From JAGPUQ01 sp947084925 (GTDB lineage Bacteria > Pseudomonadota > Gammaproteobacteria > Pseudomonadales > Porticoccaceae): a stretch of 64,000 bases of DNA. The first letter of the stretch is position 1, and every line of letters starts with the position of its first letter. Shown here one piece after another: positions 42,916 to 53,366 of the stretch. The position numbers and the translations under genes are program-made. The stretch is taken from positions 1-64,000 of the forward strand of contig CAMTUJ010000007.1 in NCBI GenBank assembly GCA_947084925.1. Direction: 5' to 3'. The notes beneath the pieces are model-generated. The model searched no databases, was not told where the DNA came from, and saw only the letters and a list, made by a program, of their open reading frames with translations.

Positions 42916-43296
42916 ATGCGACTTTTGCACACCATGCTGCGGGTCGGCGATCTCGACCGCTCGATCGCTTTCTACACCGGGCTGCTCGGCATGCGGTTAC
43001 TGCGCCGCAAGGATTTTCCGGGCGGTCGTTTCACTCTGGCTTTTCTCGGCTACGGCGCGGAATCCGAGCAGACGGTGCTGGAGCTGACTCACAACTGGGA
43101 TACCGCGAGCTACGAGCTTGGCACTGCCTACGGCCATATCGCGATCGGGGTGGACGACGTTTATGCCGCCTGCGAGCGCATCAAGGCCCAGGGCGGCAAG
43201 GTGGTGCGGGAGCCCGGTCCCATGCAGCACGGCAGCACCGTGCTGGCCTTCGTCGAGGATCCGGACGGGTATCGGATCGAGCTGCTGTCGATTTAG
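42916..43296 (+). CDS. gloA: Lactoylglutathione lyase (glyoxalase I)
   Basis: A 126-residue VOC-fold enzyme converting the methylglyoxal-glutathione adduct to S-lactoylglutathione. Metal ligands are the His in MRLLHTMLRVGDLDRS, the Glu in VLELTHNW, the His in GHIAIGVDD and the Glu in YRIELL. The length is that of the short nickel-type bacterial enzyme. ATG at 42916 has GAGGA about 8-12 bases upstream. It follows argG by 27 bases. Confidence 0.95.
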   Translation: MRLLHTMLRVGDLDRSIAFYTGLLGMRLLRRKDFPGGRFTLAFLGYGAESEQTVLELTHNWDTASYELGTAYGHIAIGVDDVYAACERIKAQGGKVVREPGPMQHGSTVLAFVEDPDGYRIELLSI

Positions 43297-43314
43297 CGGT
43301 CCGACCGATAGGCT

Positions 43315-43734
43315 TCAGTCCTCGTCGTCCACTACCAGTGGTGGCGAGCCCGTCTTGGCGCGCAGCCAGTTGAGTCCCGACAGCACCGCATGCTGGCGCG
43401 CGACACGGCGTTCCAGCGCGAACTTGCCGGGATAATCGAGCAGCAGCAGCCCCATCGCCATGGTCAGCAGGCCTTGGCCGGGGATGAAGATCATGGCGAA
43501 ACCCCCGGCCAGCAGAATCGCACCGAGCAGATTTTTCCCGATCAACAACAGCAATCGGATCACCGGGTGGCGCTGCTTCAGCGGGATGGCGTGACGTTTG
43601 TGATGGGCGAAGTAGTCGGACGGTATGCGCGCCACCAGCCAGGGCAGGGCGACCAGGCTGATGATGAAGGTTGCCACCGACGCGCCGGTCAGCCAGCCCA
43701 CCAGCGCCTGGTTTGCCATCAGCCAGGCGTTCAC
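43315..43734 (-). CDS. Small membrane protein of unknown function
   Basis: A 139-residue protein with three hydrophobic segments (about 7-30, 56-75 and 76-95) and a conserved-looking IPGQGLLTMAMGLLLLDYPG stretch, followed by a basic tail with LNWLRAKTG. I recall relatives in proteobacteria annotated only as hypothetical or PGPGW-like membrane proteins. The GTG at 43734 overlaps the ygfZ stop as GTGA (43731-43734), so it is translationally coupled to ygfZ. An ATG at 43719 is an alternative start. Confidence 0.72.
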   Translation of the reverse strand: MNAWLMANQALVGWLTGASVATFIISLVALPWLVARIPSDYFAHHKRHAIPLKQRHPVIRLLLLIGKNLLGAILLAGGFAMIFIPGQGLLTMAMGLLLLDYPGKFALERRVARQHAVLSGLNWLRAKTGSPPLVVDDED

Positions 43735-44795
43735 TCGGCGGCGTAGGGCAGCGGCAGGAATTCGACCGGCGCGCGGGCATCGCCGAATTCCAGAACGCCC
43801 GCATTGCGCGCTTCGTCCCGCAAGACCACCAGCGCCTCGCAGCGCGCGGCGCCGGCCGGCGCCGCGAGCACCACGGTGCCGGCCGGATTGGCATCGCCCG
43901 GCAGCGCGATCGCGCTGCCGGGTGCGGGCGGGTTGGACATCGCGATACCCAGGCGATGCAGATGGCGCTTCAGCTTGCCCCGGTACTGGGTGCGGGCGAC
44001 GACTTCCTGGCCGGTGTAGCAGCCCTTGGTGAAGCTGACCGCGCCGGTGCGGTGGTAAGCGAGCATTTGCGGCAGGAACTGATCGCAGGTCTCGGCGCGG
44101 ATATCCGCATGACCGGCGCGAATGGCGAGCAGATGCCACAGCGGCAGACCGGCCGGACGGGCGTGGCCTTCGAGTTCGAGCCAGCGCGTCTGCGCCCGCG
44201 CGGCGGGGACCACCAGCAGGAAGCGGGTGTCGCCGCAGTGGATGGCCAGGGTGCCGTCGGCGGCGAGTGCGCTGCCCCGGTCGGGAATCCGCAAACCCAG
44301 CGTTGCGAGGCTCGCGGCGGCGCGGCTGCCGGCCAGGCCGAGGATGCGACAGGAGTCGCTGGTATCGGCGAGACGGGTCTTGGAGAACACGGCGTATTTG
44401 GCGAGGGTTTGCAGGCTGGGCGCGACCAATGCCCGATGCATCACCAGCAGGAGTCCGGCGTCGGTCGCGGCGGCGACAAAGCTCGTGAATACCCGCCCCT
44501 GCAGGTTGCAGCAGGCGCCCCGGAGCGCGCCGCCCGGGGCCAGCTCGCTGAAGTCGGCGGTGCTCTGGCCCTGCAGAAATTTCGCGCTGTCGGGTCCCGT
44601 CAGGCTGATCGCTCCGAGATCGCCGAGATCGCAGAGCGCCGCATCGGCAAGCAGCGCGTCGTAGCCAGCGGGAGTTTCCGCAAATGAGAACGCCAGGTCG
44701 CCAGCCAAGTGGCCACCGCGTGCCGCGAGAAATTGGGGCCAGTCTGTCACGCCGTCGTCTCCTTCATGCGCCGCGAGTGTAGCGAGTCGGTCCAT
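43731..44795 (-). CDS. ygfZ: YgfZ-type folate-binding Fe-S repair protein
   Basis: About 354 residues, related to the aminomethyltransferase GcvT. The family signature KGCYTGQEVVARTQYRGK with its key cysteine is intact, and KFLQGQSTAD lies near the N-terminus. YgfZ helps form or repair some iron-sulphur enzymes with folate. ATG at 44795 is used; ATG at 44801 is equally possible. It is divergent from sdhE, the usual neighbour in gammaproteobacteria. Confidence 0.93.
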   Translation of the reverse strand: MDRLATLAAHEGDDGVTDWPQFLAARGGHLAGDLAFSFAETPAGYDALLADAALCDLGDLGAISLTGPDSAKFLQGQSTADFSELAPGGALRGACCNLQGRVFTSFVAAATDAGLLLVMHRALVAPSLQTLAKYAVFSKTRLADTSDSCRILGLAGSRAAASLATLGLRIPDRGSALAADGTLAIHCGDTRFLLVVPAARAQTRWLELEGHARPAGLPLWHLLAIRAGHADIRAETCDQFLPQMLAYHRTGAVSFTKGCYTGQEVVARTQYRGKLKRHLHRLGIAMSNPPAPGSAIALPGDANPAGTVVLAAPAGAARCEALVVLRDEARNAGVLEFGDARAPVEFLPLPYAAE

Positions 44796-44808
44796 GGCCA
44801 TCCACACC

Positions 44809-44814
44809 TATAAT
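44809..44814 (+). promoter_or_regulatory. -10 box of the sdhE promoter
   Basis: A perfect TATAAT lies 27 bases before the sdhE ATG, which would give a short leader of about 20 bases. No good -35 is seen at 17 bases, so the promoter may rely on other contacts. Confidence 0.5.
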
Positions 44815-44841
44815 GCCGGCTGTATTCGCGGAGACTCGGCC

Positions 44842-45087
44842 ATGGATCACAATCGCCTGCGCTGGGCTGCGCGTCGCGGGATGCTCGAACTGGATTTGCT
44901 GCTGACGACCTTTGTCGAGCGCGGTTATCCCCAGGCCGGGCCGGAAGACCAGGCGCGCTTCGAACGCCTGCTGGCGTGCGAGGATCAGGATCTGTTCGGC
45001 TGGTTGATGGGGCGTACCGAAGCGCCGGACGCGGAGTTGAAGGCGATTGTCGCGGCGGTACTGGATGTCTGTCGCGCCGCGCCTTGA
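44842..45087 (+). CDS. sdhE: SdhE, flavinylation factor of succinate dehydrogenase
   Basis: An 81-residue protein (YgfY/Sdh5/CptB). The RGMxE motif needed for covalent attachment of FAD to SdhA is present as RRGMLELD, and the DLFGWLMG block is conserved. The ATG at 44842 is 27 bases after a TATAAT. It overlaps ygfX by 23 bases. The pair has also been described as a toxin-antitoxin (CptAB), but the flavinylation role is better established. Confidence 0.94.
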   Translation: MDHNRLRWAARRGMLELDLLLTTFVERGYPQAGPEDQARFERLLACEDQDLFGWLMGRTEAPDAELKAIVAAVLDVCRAAP

Positions 45088-45481
45088 AGTGGTCCTGCGG
45101 CCGTCGCGGCGCTGGGCGTGGTTGCTGGCGGTCACGCTTGGGGCCGTTGCGCTCGTCTGTATCGGACTGCCCCTGAAACCCTGGGAGCGCATCGGGTTGT
45201 TCGGGGCGCTGCTCGGCGTTGGCGTTCTGACAGTGCGCAACTGGCGCCGGCTGGCCCGCGCGGATCTGTTGCTCTGGGATGGAACGTCCTGGCAACTGCG
45301 TGCACAGGGCGAGTATGTGCGGCTGGAAAACTGCCGGCCGGAATACGTCTCGTCCTGGCTGATCGTGCTCAGCTTCACCGATCCGAAACGCCGGCGGCAC
45401 CTGCCGCTGTTCAGCGACGCCACGACGCCGGATGGGTTCCGGCGGTTACAGGTGCTGGTGCGCAGCGGCGCGCTGGCCTGA
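45065..45481 (+). CDS. ygfX: YgfX (CptA)-family inner membrane protein
   Basis: A 138-residue protein with two membrane segments near residues 20-55 (WAWLLAVTLGAVALVCI and a following helix), then a beta-rich domain with WLIVLSFTDPKRRRHLPLF. It follows and overlaps sdhE, the conserved arrangement. In E. coli YgfX has been reported to interfere with cytoskeletal proteins, which remains debated. Confidence 0.82.
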   Translation: MSVAPRLEVVLRPSRRWAWLLAVTLGAVALVCIGLPLKPWERIGLFGALLGVGVLTVRNWRRLARADLLLWDGTSWQLRAQGEYVRLENCRPEYVSSWLIVLSFTDPKRRRHLPLFSDATTPDGFRRLQVLVRSGALA

Positions 45482-45518
45482 ACCCGCGCGGGCAGTCGCC
45501 GGAGCGCGTCGGTGACCG

Positions 45519-47144
45519 TCAGTCCTCCTTGTTGACGATCAATTCCTGATTGGCGAAGTTCATCGGCACCAGGATACTGTCCTTGGCGATGGCCGATTGC
45601 TCGGGATGATCCAGCGTGAAGTGGAGTCCGCGACTTTCCTTGCGCAGCAGCGCGGAGCGAATGATCAACTCGGCCACCATCGCGAGATTGCGCAGCTCCA
45701 GCAGATCGCGGCTGACCCGGTAATTGCTGTAATACTCGTGAATCTCGCGCTGGAGCAACTGAATGCGATGCTGCGCCCGCTCCAGGCGCTTGCGGGTGCG
45801 CACGATGCCGACATAGTCCCACATGAAGCGCCGTACCTCGTCCCAGTTGTGGGAGATCACGACATCTTCGTCGGACGAGGTCACCCGCGATGCGTCCCAG
45901 GGTTTGGTAAAGCTGGGGCGCGGAATCGCTTTCAGTTCATGCGCAATATCGGCGGCCGCGGCGGTTGCAAATACCACGCATTCCAGCAGCGAATTGCTTG
46001 CCAGGCGGTTGGCGCCGTGCAGACCGGTAAACGCGCACTCGCCGATGGCGTAGAGGTTTTTGAGATCGGTACGGCCGCGCGTGTCGGTGACTATGCCGCC
46101 GCAGGTGTAGTGCGCCGCCGGCACCACGGGGATGCGCTGGCGCGCGATGTCGATGCCAAACGTCAGGCATTGCGCGCGCAGCGTCGGGAAATGCTCTTCG
46201 ATGAAGGCGAGCGGTTTGTGGCGGATGTCGAGGTACACGCAGTCGGCGCCGAGGCGTTTGATCTCGTGGTCGATCGCACGCGCGACGATGTCGCGCGGCG
46301 CCAGCTCGGCGTCGGGATGAAACGCGGGCATGAAGCGGGTGCCGTCCGGCAGTTGCAACTGTGCGCCTTCGCCGCGCAGCGCCTCGGAAATCAAAAAGGA
46401 TTTGGCGCTGGGATGAAACAGGCAGGTCGGATGAAACTGGTTGAATTCCATGTTGGCCACCCGGCAGCCGCGCCGCCAGGCCACCGCAATGCCATCGCCG
46501 CTGGCACCATCCGGGTTGGTGGTGTAAAGGTACACCTTGCTCGCCCCGCCGGTGGCCAGTACCACCACGCGGGCCTGAAACAGGCAGACGTCGCCGGTGC
46601 GGGCATCCAGCGCGTAGGCGCCGTTGCAGCGCAAGTGGCGCGATCCCGCGTCCGCCTGGGTGGTCAGATCGACGATCAGGTGATCCTCGAAGACCGCGAT
46701 GCGGGGATCCGCGCTGACGCGGTCGGCAAGCGCGCCGGAGATCGCCCTGCCGGTGGCGTCCGCGGCGTGGAGGATGCGCCGATGACTGTGGCCGCCTTCG
46801 CGGGTGAGATGGTGCTGGTGGCTGTCGGGATCGCGACTGAATTCGACACCCTGGGAAATCAGCCATGTGATGGCGGCGGGGCCGCCGGCGACCGTGAAAT
46901 CCACCGCATCGCGATGACACAGACCGGCGCCCGCGACCATGGTGTCGTGCGCGTGCGCGGCCAGGCTGTCTTCGGGATCGACGACGGCGGCGATGCCGCC
47001 CTGGGCGTGCCAGGTCGAGCCGGTTTTCAGGCCGGCCTTGCTCAGCAGTGCGACATCACAGGTGCCGGCCAACTGGAGCGCCAGCGTCATCCCGGCGGCG
47101 CCGCTGCCGACGATCAGCACATCGTGGTAGAAACTTCGCGTCAT
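45519..47144 (-). CDS. nadB: L-aspartate oxidase
   Basis: A 541-residue flavoenzyme that oxidises aspartate to iminoaspartate, the first step of bacterial NAD synthesis. It has the FAD motif VGSGAAGMTLALQL, STWHAQGGIAA, and the active-site region REGGHSHRRILHAAD, then GAFTG-like CAFTGLHGANRLASNSLLE and a helical C-terminal domain. It is divergent from rpoE, as in many gammaproteobacteria. Confidence 0.96.
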   Translation of the reverse strand: MTRSFYHDVLIVGSGAAGMTLALQLAGTCDVALLSKAGLKTGSTWHAQGGIAAVVDPEDSLAAHAHDTMVAGAGLCHRDAVDFTVAGGPAAITWLISQGVEFSRDPDSHQHHLTREGGHSHRRILHAADATGRAISGALADRVSADPRIAVFEDHLIVDLTTQADAGSRHLRCNGAYALDARTGDVCLFQARVVVLATGGASKVYLYTTNPDGASGDGIAVAWRRGCRVANMEFNQFHPTCLFHPSAKSFLISEALRGEGAQLQLPDGTRFMPAFHPDAELAPRDIVARAIDHEIKRLGADCVYLDIRHKPLAFIEEHFPTLRAQCLTFGIDIARQRIPVVPAAHYTCGGIVTDTRGRTDLKNLYAIGECAFTGLHGANRLASNSLLECVVFATAAAADIAHELKAIPRPSFTKPWDASRVTSSDEDVVISHNWDEVRRFMWDYVGIVRTRKRLERAQHRIQLLQREIHEYYSNYRVSRDLLELRNLAMVAELIIRSALLRKESRGLHFTLDHPEQSAIAKDSILVPMNFANQELIVNKED

Positions 47145-47286
47145 AAGGGGGCGGGTTTTGAGGCAGGCGACGCATGATAGTATGGGCGCCGCAAAAAACC
47201 CATGATGCCCGGACAGGGGTGGGCATCCGGGACGGCCGTCGCAAGCCGCCGGATGAAACCTCGCCGGAAAGACTGTGGAGCACTAT

Positions 47287-47877
47287 GTGAGGCCGCCGAA
47301 AGAGTCGGTGCCGGACAGCAAGCTGGTCCGGCGGGTACAGCAGGGTGACAAGACGGCGTTCGATCTGTTGGTGCTCAAATATCAGCATCGTGTGCGCGCC
47401 ATCGTCAGCCGGTACATCCGCGATCACGGCGAAGTGGACGACGTCGTCCAGGAAGCCTTCATCAAGGCGTATCGCGCGGTCGGGAATTTTCGGGGCGATA
47501 GTCAGTTCTACACCTGGCTCTACCGGATCGCCGTCAACACCGCCAAGAATTTTCTCGTTTCCCGCAACCGGCGTCCGCCGGCGAGCGACATCGACATCGA
47601 CGATGCCGAGCATTTTTCCGACAATCAGTGGCTCGCCGACATCAATACGCCGGAGAATCTGGCGTTGCGCGATGAGCTGCAACGGGTCGTCGACAAAGCC
47701 ATCAATGATCTGCCCCAGGATCTCCGCACCGCCGTTACCCTGCGTGAGTTCGAAGGTCTCAGTTACGAAGATATCGCCGCGGTCATGGAGTGCCCGGTGG
47801 GCACGGTGCGCTCGCGCATTTTCCGCGCCCGGGAGGCCATCGATCAGCGTGTCAGCGCGCTGATGGGAGAGGGCTAG
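47287..47877 (+). CDS. rpoE: RNA polymerase sigma-E factor
   Basis: A 196-residue ECF sigma factor of the RpoE/AlgU type. Region 2 (DDVVQEAFIKAYRAVGNFRG, FYTWLYRIAVNTAKNFL) and region 4 (LREFEGLSYEDIAAVMECPV, GTVRSRIFRAREAID) closely follow E. coli RpoE. GTG at 47287 has GGAG 6 bases upstream; GTG at 47275 adds four residues. It controls the envelope stress response and is followed by its anti-sigma gene. A 7-base-pair hairpin (47204-47227) lies in the leader. Confidence 0.96.
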   Translation: MRPPKESVPDSKLVRRVQQGDKTAFDLLVLKYQHRVRAIVSRYIRDHGEVDDVVQEAFIKAYRAVGNFRGDSQFYTWLYRIAVNTAKNFLVSRNRRPPASDIDIDDAEHFSDNQWLADINTPENLALRDELQRVVDKAINDLPQDLRTAVTLREFEGLSYEDIAAVMECPVGTVRSRIFRAREAIDQRVSALMGEG

Positions 47878-48001
47878 CAATGACGGAACCTTTCCAGTGG
47901 TGGTCGGTCCCACTGCCAGCGCTTGGATTGTGCCGCCGGCAGTTGGCACTGTGTTTCTCGGCAAACACTTTATTTGACAAAGAACAGAGGTCTCGCCGCC
48001 C

Positions 48002-48664
48002 ATGAGTGCTGACATCAATCCGGAACCCTGTGCCCGACTGTCCGCGCTGATGGACGGTGAGGTCGGAGATTTCGAACTGCGCCGAACGCTTGGGCAGATC
48101 AGCCAGGATCCCGAATTGCGTCGCAAATGGAGTCGCTATCACCTTGCGGCTGCCGCCATGCGCGGGGAATTGACGTCCGCGGCACCGGATCTCTCCGGCC
48201 GGATTGCGGAGGCGCTGGAGCGTGAACCAGGCCCGCGTGGCCGCATGGCGCTGCGCACCCTGGGCCGTGTCGCGGTGGCCGCCTCGGTAGCGGTCCTGAC
48301 GGTCGTCGGTGCGCGGTACATGGTGCCAGACAACGGCGACGGGAAAGGCACCGAAGTCGCTGTCAGCGGATCGCTCAGCCGGCAGCCACTGGCAACAGGT
48401 CAGGTGATGTCCTCGCAGTTGCCCGTCGGGATAAGGGTTCCACCCGTGCATGTGGCGACGGTCAGCGACGCTGGCAGTGCACCCACAGGCCGTACCGGCC
48501 CGTTGGTGGTCGGCTTCGCGGCCGCGGAGGAGCTTGAGGCGAGGCGTCATGTGGAGCAGCGCATGCTGCGTCACGGTCACGCCGAGCGTGCCGCGGTGAA
48601 TCGCCAGGGCCTGTTGCCCCTTGTACGCTCTCCCCAGCGGACAGTTTCCCCCGCGGGCCAGTAA
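48002..48664 (+). CDS. rseA: RseA/MucA-like anti-sigma factor
   Basis: A 220-residue membrane anti-sigma factor. The N-terminal RseA domain (about 8-80: LSALMDGEVGDFELRRTLGQ, WSRYHLAAAAMRGE) binds sigma-E in the cytosol. One membrane helix lies near 92-108 (VAVAASVAVLTVVGARYM) and a poorly conserved periplasmic tail follows. It lies 124 bases after rpoE. No rseB follows; instead the protease MucD gene comes next. Confidence 0.9.
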   Translation: MSADINPEPCARLSALMDGEVGDFELRRTLGQISQDPELRRKWSRYHLAAAAMRGELTSAAPDLSGRIAEALEREPGPRGRMALRTLGRVAVAASVAVLTVVGARYMVPDNGDGKGTEVAVSGSLSRQPLATGQVMSSQLPVGIRVPPVHVATVSDAGSAPTGRTGPLVVGFAAAEELEARRHVEQRMLRHGHAERAAVNRQGLLPLVRSPQRTVSPAGQ

Positions 48665-48906
48665 GACTGACTTGCCGGAATCGTGCTGGTGGCTTGCTGG
48701 ACAAGGCGTCGGGCGGGTCGGAGATTGCCGTGCGCGCTGCTTCGATGTCGGGTTGCCGGCGTTGGTGGTCCAATCCACGGTCACTGAATCCACGGCCGCG
48801 GCCCGACAAATCGACTCAGGCCGCACGGATGGTCTGGTAACCGCCGGTTGCGGTGTGCCGGCGGACCGGGTGTGATCTCAAAAACTGAACCATGAAGAGG
48901 TGTTCA

Positions 48907-50283
<1,377 letters not shown>

Positions 50284-50292
50284 AGCGGATGC

Positions 50293-50315
50293 GCCGCGCC
50301 GGACGCCGGCGCGGC
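50293..50315 (+). terminator. GC-rich hairpin between mucD and lepA
   Basis: GCCGCGCCGG (50293-50302) pairs perfectly with CCGGCGCGGC (50306-50315) around a 3-base loop, 9 bases after the mucD stop. No T-run follows, so it may be a Rho-assisted stop or an mRNA end protector. Confidence 0.45.
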
Positions 50316-50388
50316 ATGGCTAGGCGGGGGCAAATAGGCTAGACTCGCGCCTGTTTCCGCTTCCCCCGCCCGGTTTCGAGCCATTCAC

Positions 50389-52191
50389 GTGCCCGACCTT
50401 GATCATATTCGCAATTTTTCCATCATCGCTCACATCGATCACGGCAAGTCGACACTCGCGGATCGCTTCATCCAGACCTGCGGTGGATTGGCCGAGCGCG
50501 AAATGGCGGAGCAGGTACTCGACTCGATGGATATCGAGCGCGAGCGCGGTATCACCATCAAGGCGCAAAGCGTCACGCTGAATTACATCGCCCGTTCCGG
50601 TGCGACCTATCAGCTCAATTTCATCGATACCCCGGGGCATGTGGACTTTTCCTACGAGGTGTCGCGCTCGCTGGCGGCCTGTGAGGGCGCACTGCTGGTG
50701 GTGGATGCCGCCCAGGGCGTCGAAGCCCAGTCGGTTGCCAATTGCTACACCGCCATCGCCCAGGGACTCGAAGTCATCCCGGTGCTGAACAAGATCGACC
50801 TGCCGCAGGCGGATCCCGACCGCGTGGTGCGGGAAATCGAAGAGATCATCGGTGTGGAAGCGACCGATGCAGTGCGGTGCAGCGCCAAGACCGGTGTCAA
50901 CATCGATCTGGTGCTGGAGGAAATCGTTGCCCGGGTGCCACCGCCGCAAGGCAATACCGAAGCACCGCTGCAAGCCTTGATCATCGATTCCTGGTTCGAC
51001 AAATATCTGGGCGTCGTATCCCTGGTGCGCGTCATGCAGGGCACGATCCGCTGCAAGGACAAAATCCTCGCCAAAACCACGGGGAAGGCGCACGGAGTCG
51101 ACAGCATCGGCATTTTCACCCCCAAGCGTGTCGAAACCGGCGTGCTGCGCGCGGGTGAAGTCGGCTTTGTGGTGGCCGGGATCAAGGAAATTCACGGCGC
51201 GCCGGTTGGCGACACTTTCGTGCACGCTCAGGGCGCCGATCTGGTGCCGGCGCTGCCGGGGTTCCAGCAGGTCAATCCGCAGGTCTATGCCGGGTTGTTC
51301 CCCGTGGATTCGGACGACTTCGAGGCATTCCGGGATGCGCTCGACAAGCTGACCCTGAACGATGCCTCGCTGTTCTATGAACCGGAAACCTCGGACGCCC
51401 TGGGCTTCGGTTTTCGGTGCGGGTTTCTCGGCATGCTCCACATGGAGATTGTCCAGGAGCGTCTGGAGCGCGAGTACGACCTCAATCTGATCACTACCGC
51501 GCCGACGGTTCAGTACGAAGTGCTGAAGACGGATGGCACCCTCGGGCATTACTCCAATCCGTCAACGCTGCCGAGTCCGAGCCAGACCGCCGAGATGCGC
51601 GAGCCCATCTGCGAAGCCAACATTCTGGTGCCGCAACAGTATCTCGGCAACGTGATCGGCCTGTGTGTGGAAAAACGTGGCGTCCAGCTCGATATGCGCT
51701 ACGTCGGCAATCAGGTGTCGCTCACCTACGAGTTGCCGATGAACGAAGTGGTCATGGATTTTTTTGACCGCCTCAAGTCGGCGAGCCGCGGCTTTGCCTC
51801 GCTCGACTACCATTTCAAGCGCTTCGTGGCGGCGCCGCTGGTGCGGCTCGATGTGCTGATCAACGGCGAGCGCGTGGATGCCCTGGCCATCATCGTGCAT
51901 CGCGATCAGGCGCCTTACAAAGGCCGCCACCTGACCGAGCGGATGAAGGAGCTGATTCCGCGCCAGATGTTCGACGTGGCGATCCAGGCGGCACTGGGCG
52001 GACATGTGATCGCGCGCACCACGGTCAAGGCGCTGCGGAAAAATGTCACGGCCAAGTGCTATGGTGGCGATGTCACCCGCAAGAAAAAGCTGCTCGAAAA
52101 ACAGAAGGCGGGCAAGAAGCGCATGAAGCAGGTGGGTCGGGTCGAGATCCCGCAGGAAGCGTTTCTGGCGGTGCTGAAAACAGACAGTTGA
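50389..52191 (+). CDS. lepA: Elongation factor 4 (LepA)
   Basis: A 600-residue translational GTPase that remodels stalled ribosomes. It has the G1 loop AHIDHGKST, DTPGHVDF and NKIDLPQAD. The LepA-specific C-terminal domain ends KKKLLEKQKAGKKRMKQVG. The GTG at 50389 begins exactly at the conserved start. It precedes lepB by 6 bases, the usual operon. Confidence 0.97.
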   Translation: MPDLDHIRNFSIIAHIDHGKSTLADRFIQTCGGLAEREMAEQVLDSMDIERERGITIKAQSVTLNYIARSGATYQLNFIDTPGHVDFSYEVSRSLAACEGALLVVDAAQGVEAQSVANCYTAIAQGLEVIPVLNKIDLPQADPDRVVREIEEIIGVEATDAVRCSAKTGVNIDLVLEEIVARVPPPQGNTEAPLQALIIDSWFDKYLGVVSLVRVMQGTIRCKDKILAKTTGKAHGVDSIGIFTPKRVETGVLRAGEVGFVVAGIKEIHGAPVGDTFVHAQGADLVPALPGFQQVNPQVYAGLFPVDSDDFEAFRDALDKLTLNDASLFYEPETSDALGFGFRCGFLGMLHMEIVQERLEREYDLNLITTAPTVQYEVLKTDGTLGHYSNPSTLPSPSQTAEMREPICEANILVPQQYLGNVIGLCVEKRGVQLDMRYVGNQVSLTYELPMNEVVMDFFDRLKSASRGFASLDYHFKRFVAAPLVRLDVLINGERVDALAIIVHRDQAPYKGRHLTERMKELIPRQMFDVAIQAALGGHVIARTTVKALRKNVTAKCYGGDVTRKKKLLEKQKAGKKRMKQVGRVEIPQEAFLAVLKTDS

Positions 52192-52197
52192 TGAGGC

Positions 52198-52962
52198 ATG
52201 GCGATGGATGTTGATTTTCCTCTGGTCCTGGTGATCCTGACGGCGGTCACGGGCGTGGCATGGGGTTATGAGCGACTGGTCGCCCGGCGCCAGCGCGATG
52301 CCGGCGCGCGGCGGCCCTGGTATCTCGAGCTGACGGCGCCATTTTTCCCGGTATTTTTTGTGGTTCTCATGCTGCGATCCTTTGTGGTCGAGCCGTTTCA
52401 GATTCCCTCCGGGTCCATGATCCCGACGCTGGAAGTCGGCGATTTCATCCTGGTCAACAAATTCGCCTATGGTCTGCGTCTGCCGGTCCTGGGTACCAAA
52501 GTGGTGCCCGTGGGCATGCCGAAACGCGGCGATGTGATGGTCTTCTTTCCGCCCGCGGACAAGCGTTATTTCATCAAGCGCGTCATCGGTCTCCCCGGCG
52601 ACGATATTCGGATCATTGATAACGCCCTCTATGTGAACGGCGACATGATGCCGCAAGTGCATGTTTCCACCGGTTATCTCGAAATCGAACCCGGATTCAG
52701 CGTGATGTCGGAGGAAATCGGCGACGCGCAGCACTTGATCCGCAAGCGCGGACAAGCCGGACCCCTGGGGCGTAATTTCCACGGGGTGGTGCCGGAAGGA
52801 CAGTACTTCATGATGGGCGACAACCGCGACAACAGTTACGACAGTCGCGCCTGGGGCGCGGTGCCCGAGCACAACATCGTCGGCAAGGCCGAGGTCATCT
52901 GGATGCACTGGGACGATTTCTTCAGCTTGCCTACTTTCGACCGGATCGGCAGAATTGATTGA
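52198..52962 (+). CDS. lepB: Signal peptidase I
   Basis: A 254-residue inner-membrane protease that removes signal peptides. There are two N-terminal membrane segments. The catalytic Ser is in SGSMIPT (about residue 72) and the Lys in KRYFIKRVIGLPGD (about 126). GDNRDNSYDSR is the box E motif. It begins 6 bases after lepA. Confidence 0.96.
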   Translation: MAMDVDFPLVLVILTAVTGVAWGYERLVARRQRDAGARRPWYLELTAPFFPVFFVVLMLRSFVVEPFQIPSGSMIPTLEVGDFILVNKFAYGLRLPVLGTKVVPVGMPKRGDVMVFFPPADKRYFIKRVIGLPGDDIRIIDNALYVNGDMMPQVHVSTGYLEIEPGFSVMSEEIGDAQHLIRKRGQAGPLGRNFHGVVPEGQYFMMGDNRDNSYDSRAWGAVPEHNIVGKAEVIWMHWDDFFSLPTFDRIGRID

Positions 52963-52983
52963 ATCGAATGGAGGGTGAGCGTC

Positions 52984-53352
52984 ATGGGCAGATCCGTCGA
53001 GCAAGGCATCTCCCTGTTGGGAGTTCTGTTCGTTTTGTTATTGGTGGGTTTTGCCTTGACGGTGCTGTTCCGTGTCGGGCCGCTTTATCTGGATGACTAT
53101 ACGGTGCGCAAGTCCTTTGAAGCACTTGGCGACGGCAACACCCGCAACCTTTCCGATCAGGCAATCCGGGAAAAACTGTACAAGTATTTCGTCGTCAACA
53201 ATGTTGACAACATCGATCTGAAACAGGTCCGGATCGACCGCAACCCGGCGCGGATTCTGGTGTCGCTCTATTACGAGCGGCGCGTCCAGTTCCTGGGTAA
53301 TCTCGATGTGGTGGCGAAGTTCAACAATGTCTACGACAGCTCCAAGGATTGA
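52984..53352 (+). CDS. DUF4845 family membrane protein
   Basis: A 122-residue protein with one N-terminal membrane helix preceded by a type-IV-pilin-like start (EQGISLLGVLFVLLLVGFAL) and a small soluble domain. DUF4845 genes regularly sit between lepB and rnc in gamma- and betaproteobacteria. The ATG at 52984 has GGAGGG 8 bases upstream; GTG at 52975 is too close to that site. Function unknown. Confidence 0.85.
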   Translation: MGRSVEQGISLLGVLFVLLLVGFALTVLFRVGPLYLDDYTVRKSFEALGDGNTRNLSDQAIREKLYKYFVVNNVDNIDLKQVRIDRNPARILVSLYYERRVQFLGNLDVVAKFNNVYDSSKD

Positions 53353-53366
53353 AGTGCGCAACGGTA

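Noticed and set aside
44842..45481. sdhE-ygfX as a toxin-antitoxin pair.
   Set aside because: The RGMxE motif and the location support the flavinylation role; the toxin claim is kept only as a remark.
47878..48001. GGAACC at 47884-47889 considered as a sigma-E -35 box for rseA.
   Set aside because: The matching -10 (TCCCA) fits the TCnAA consensus poorly, so I do not report it as a promoter.
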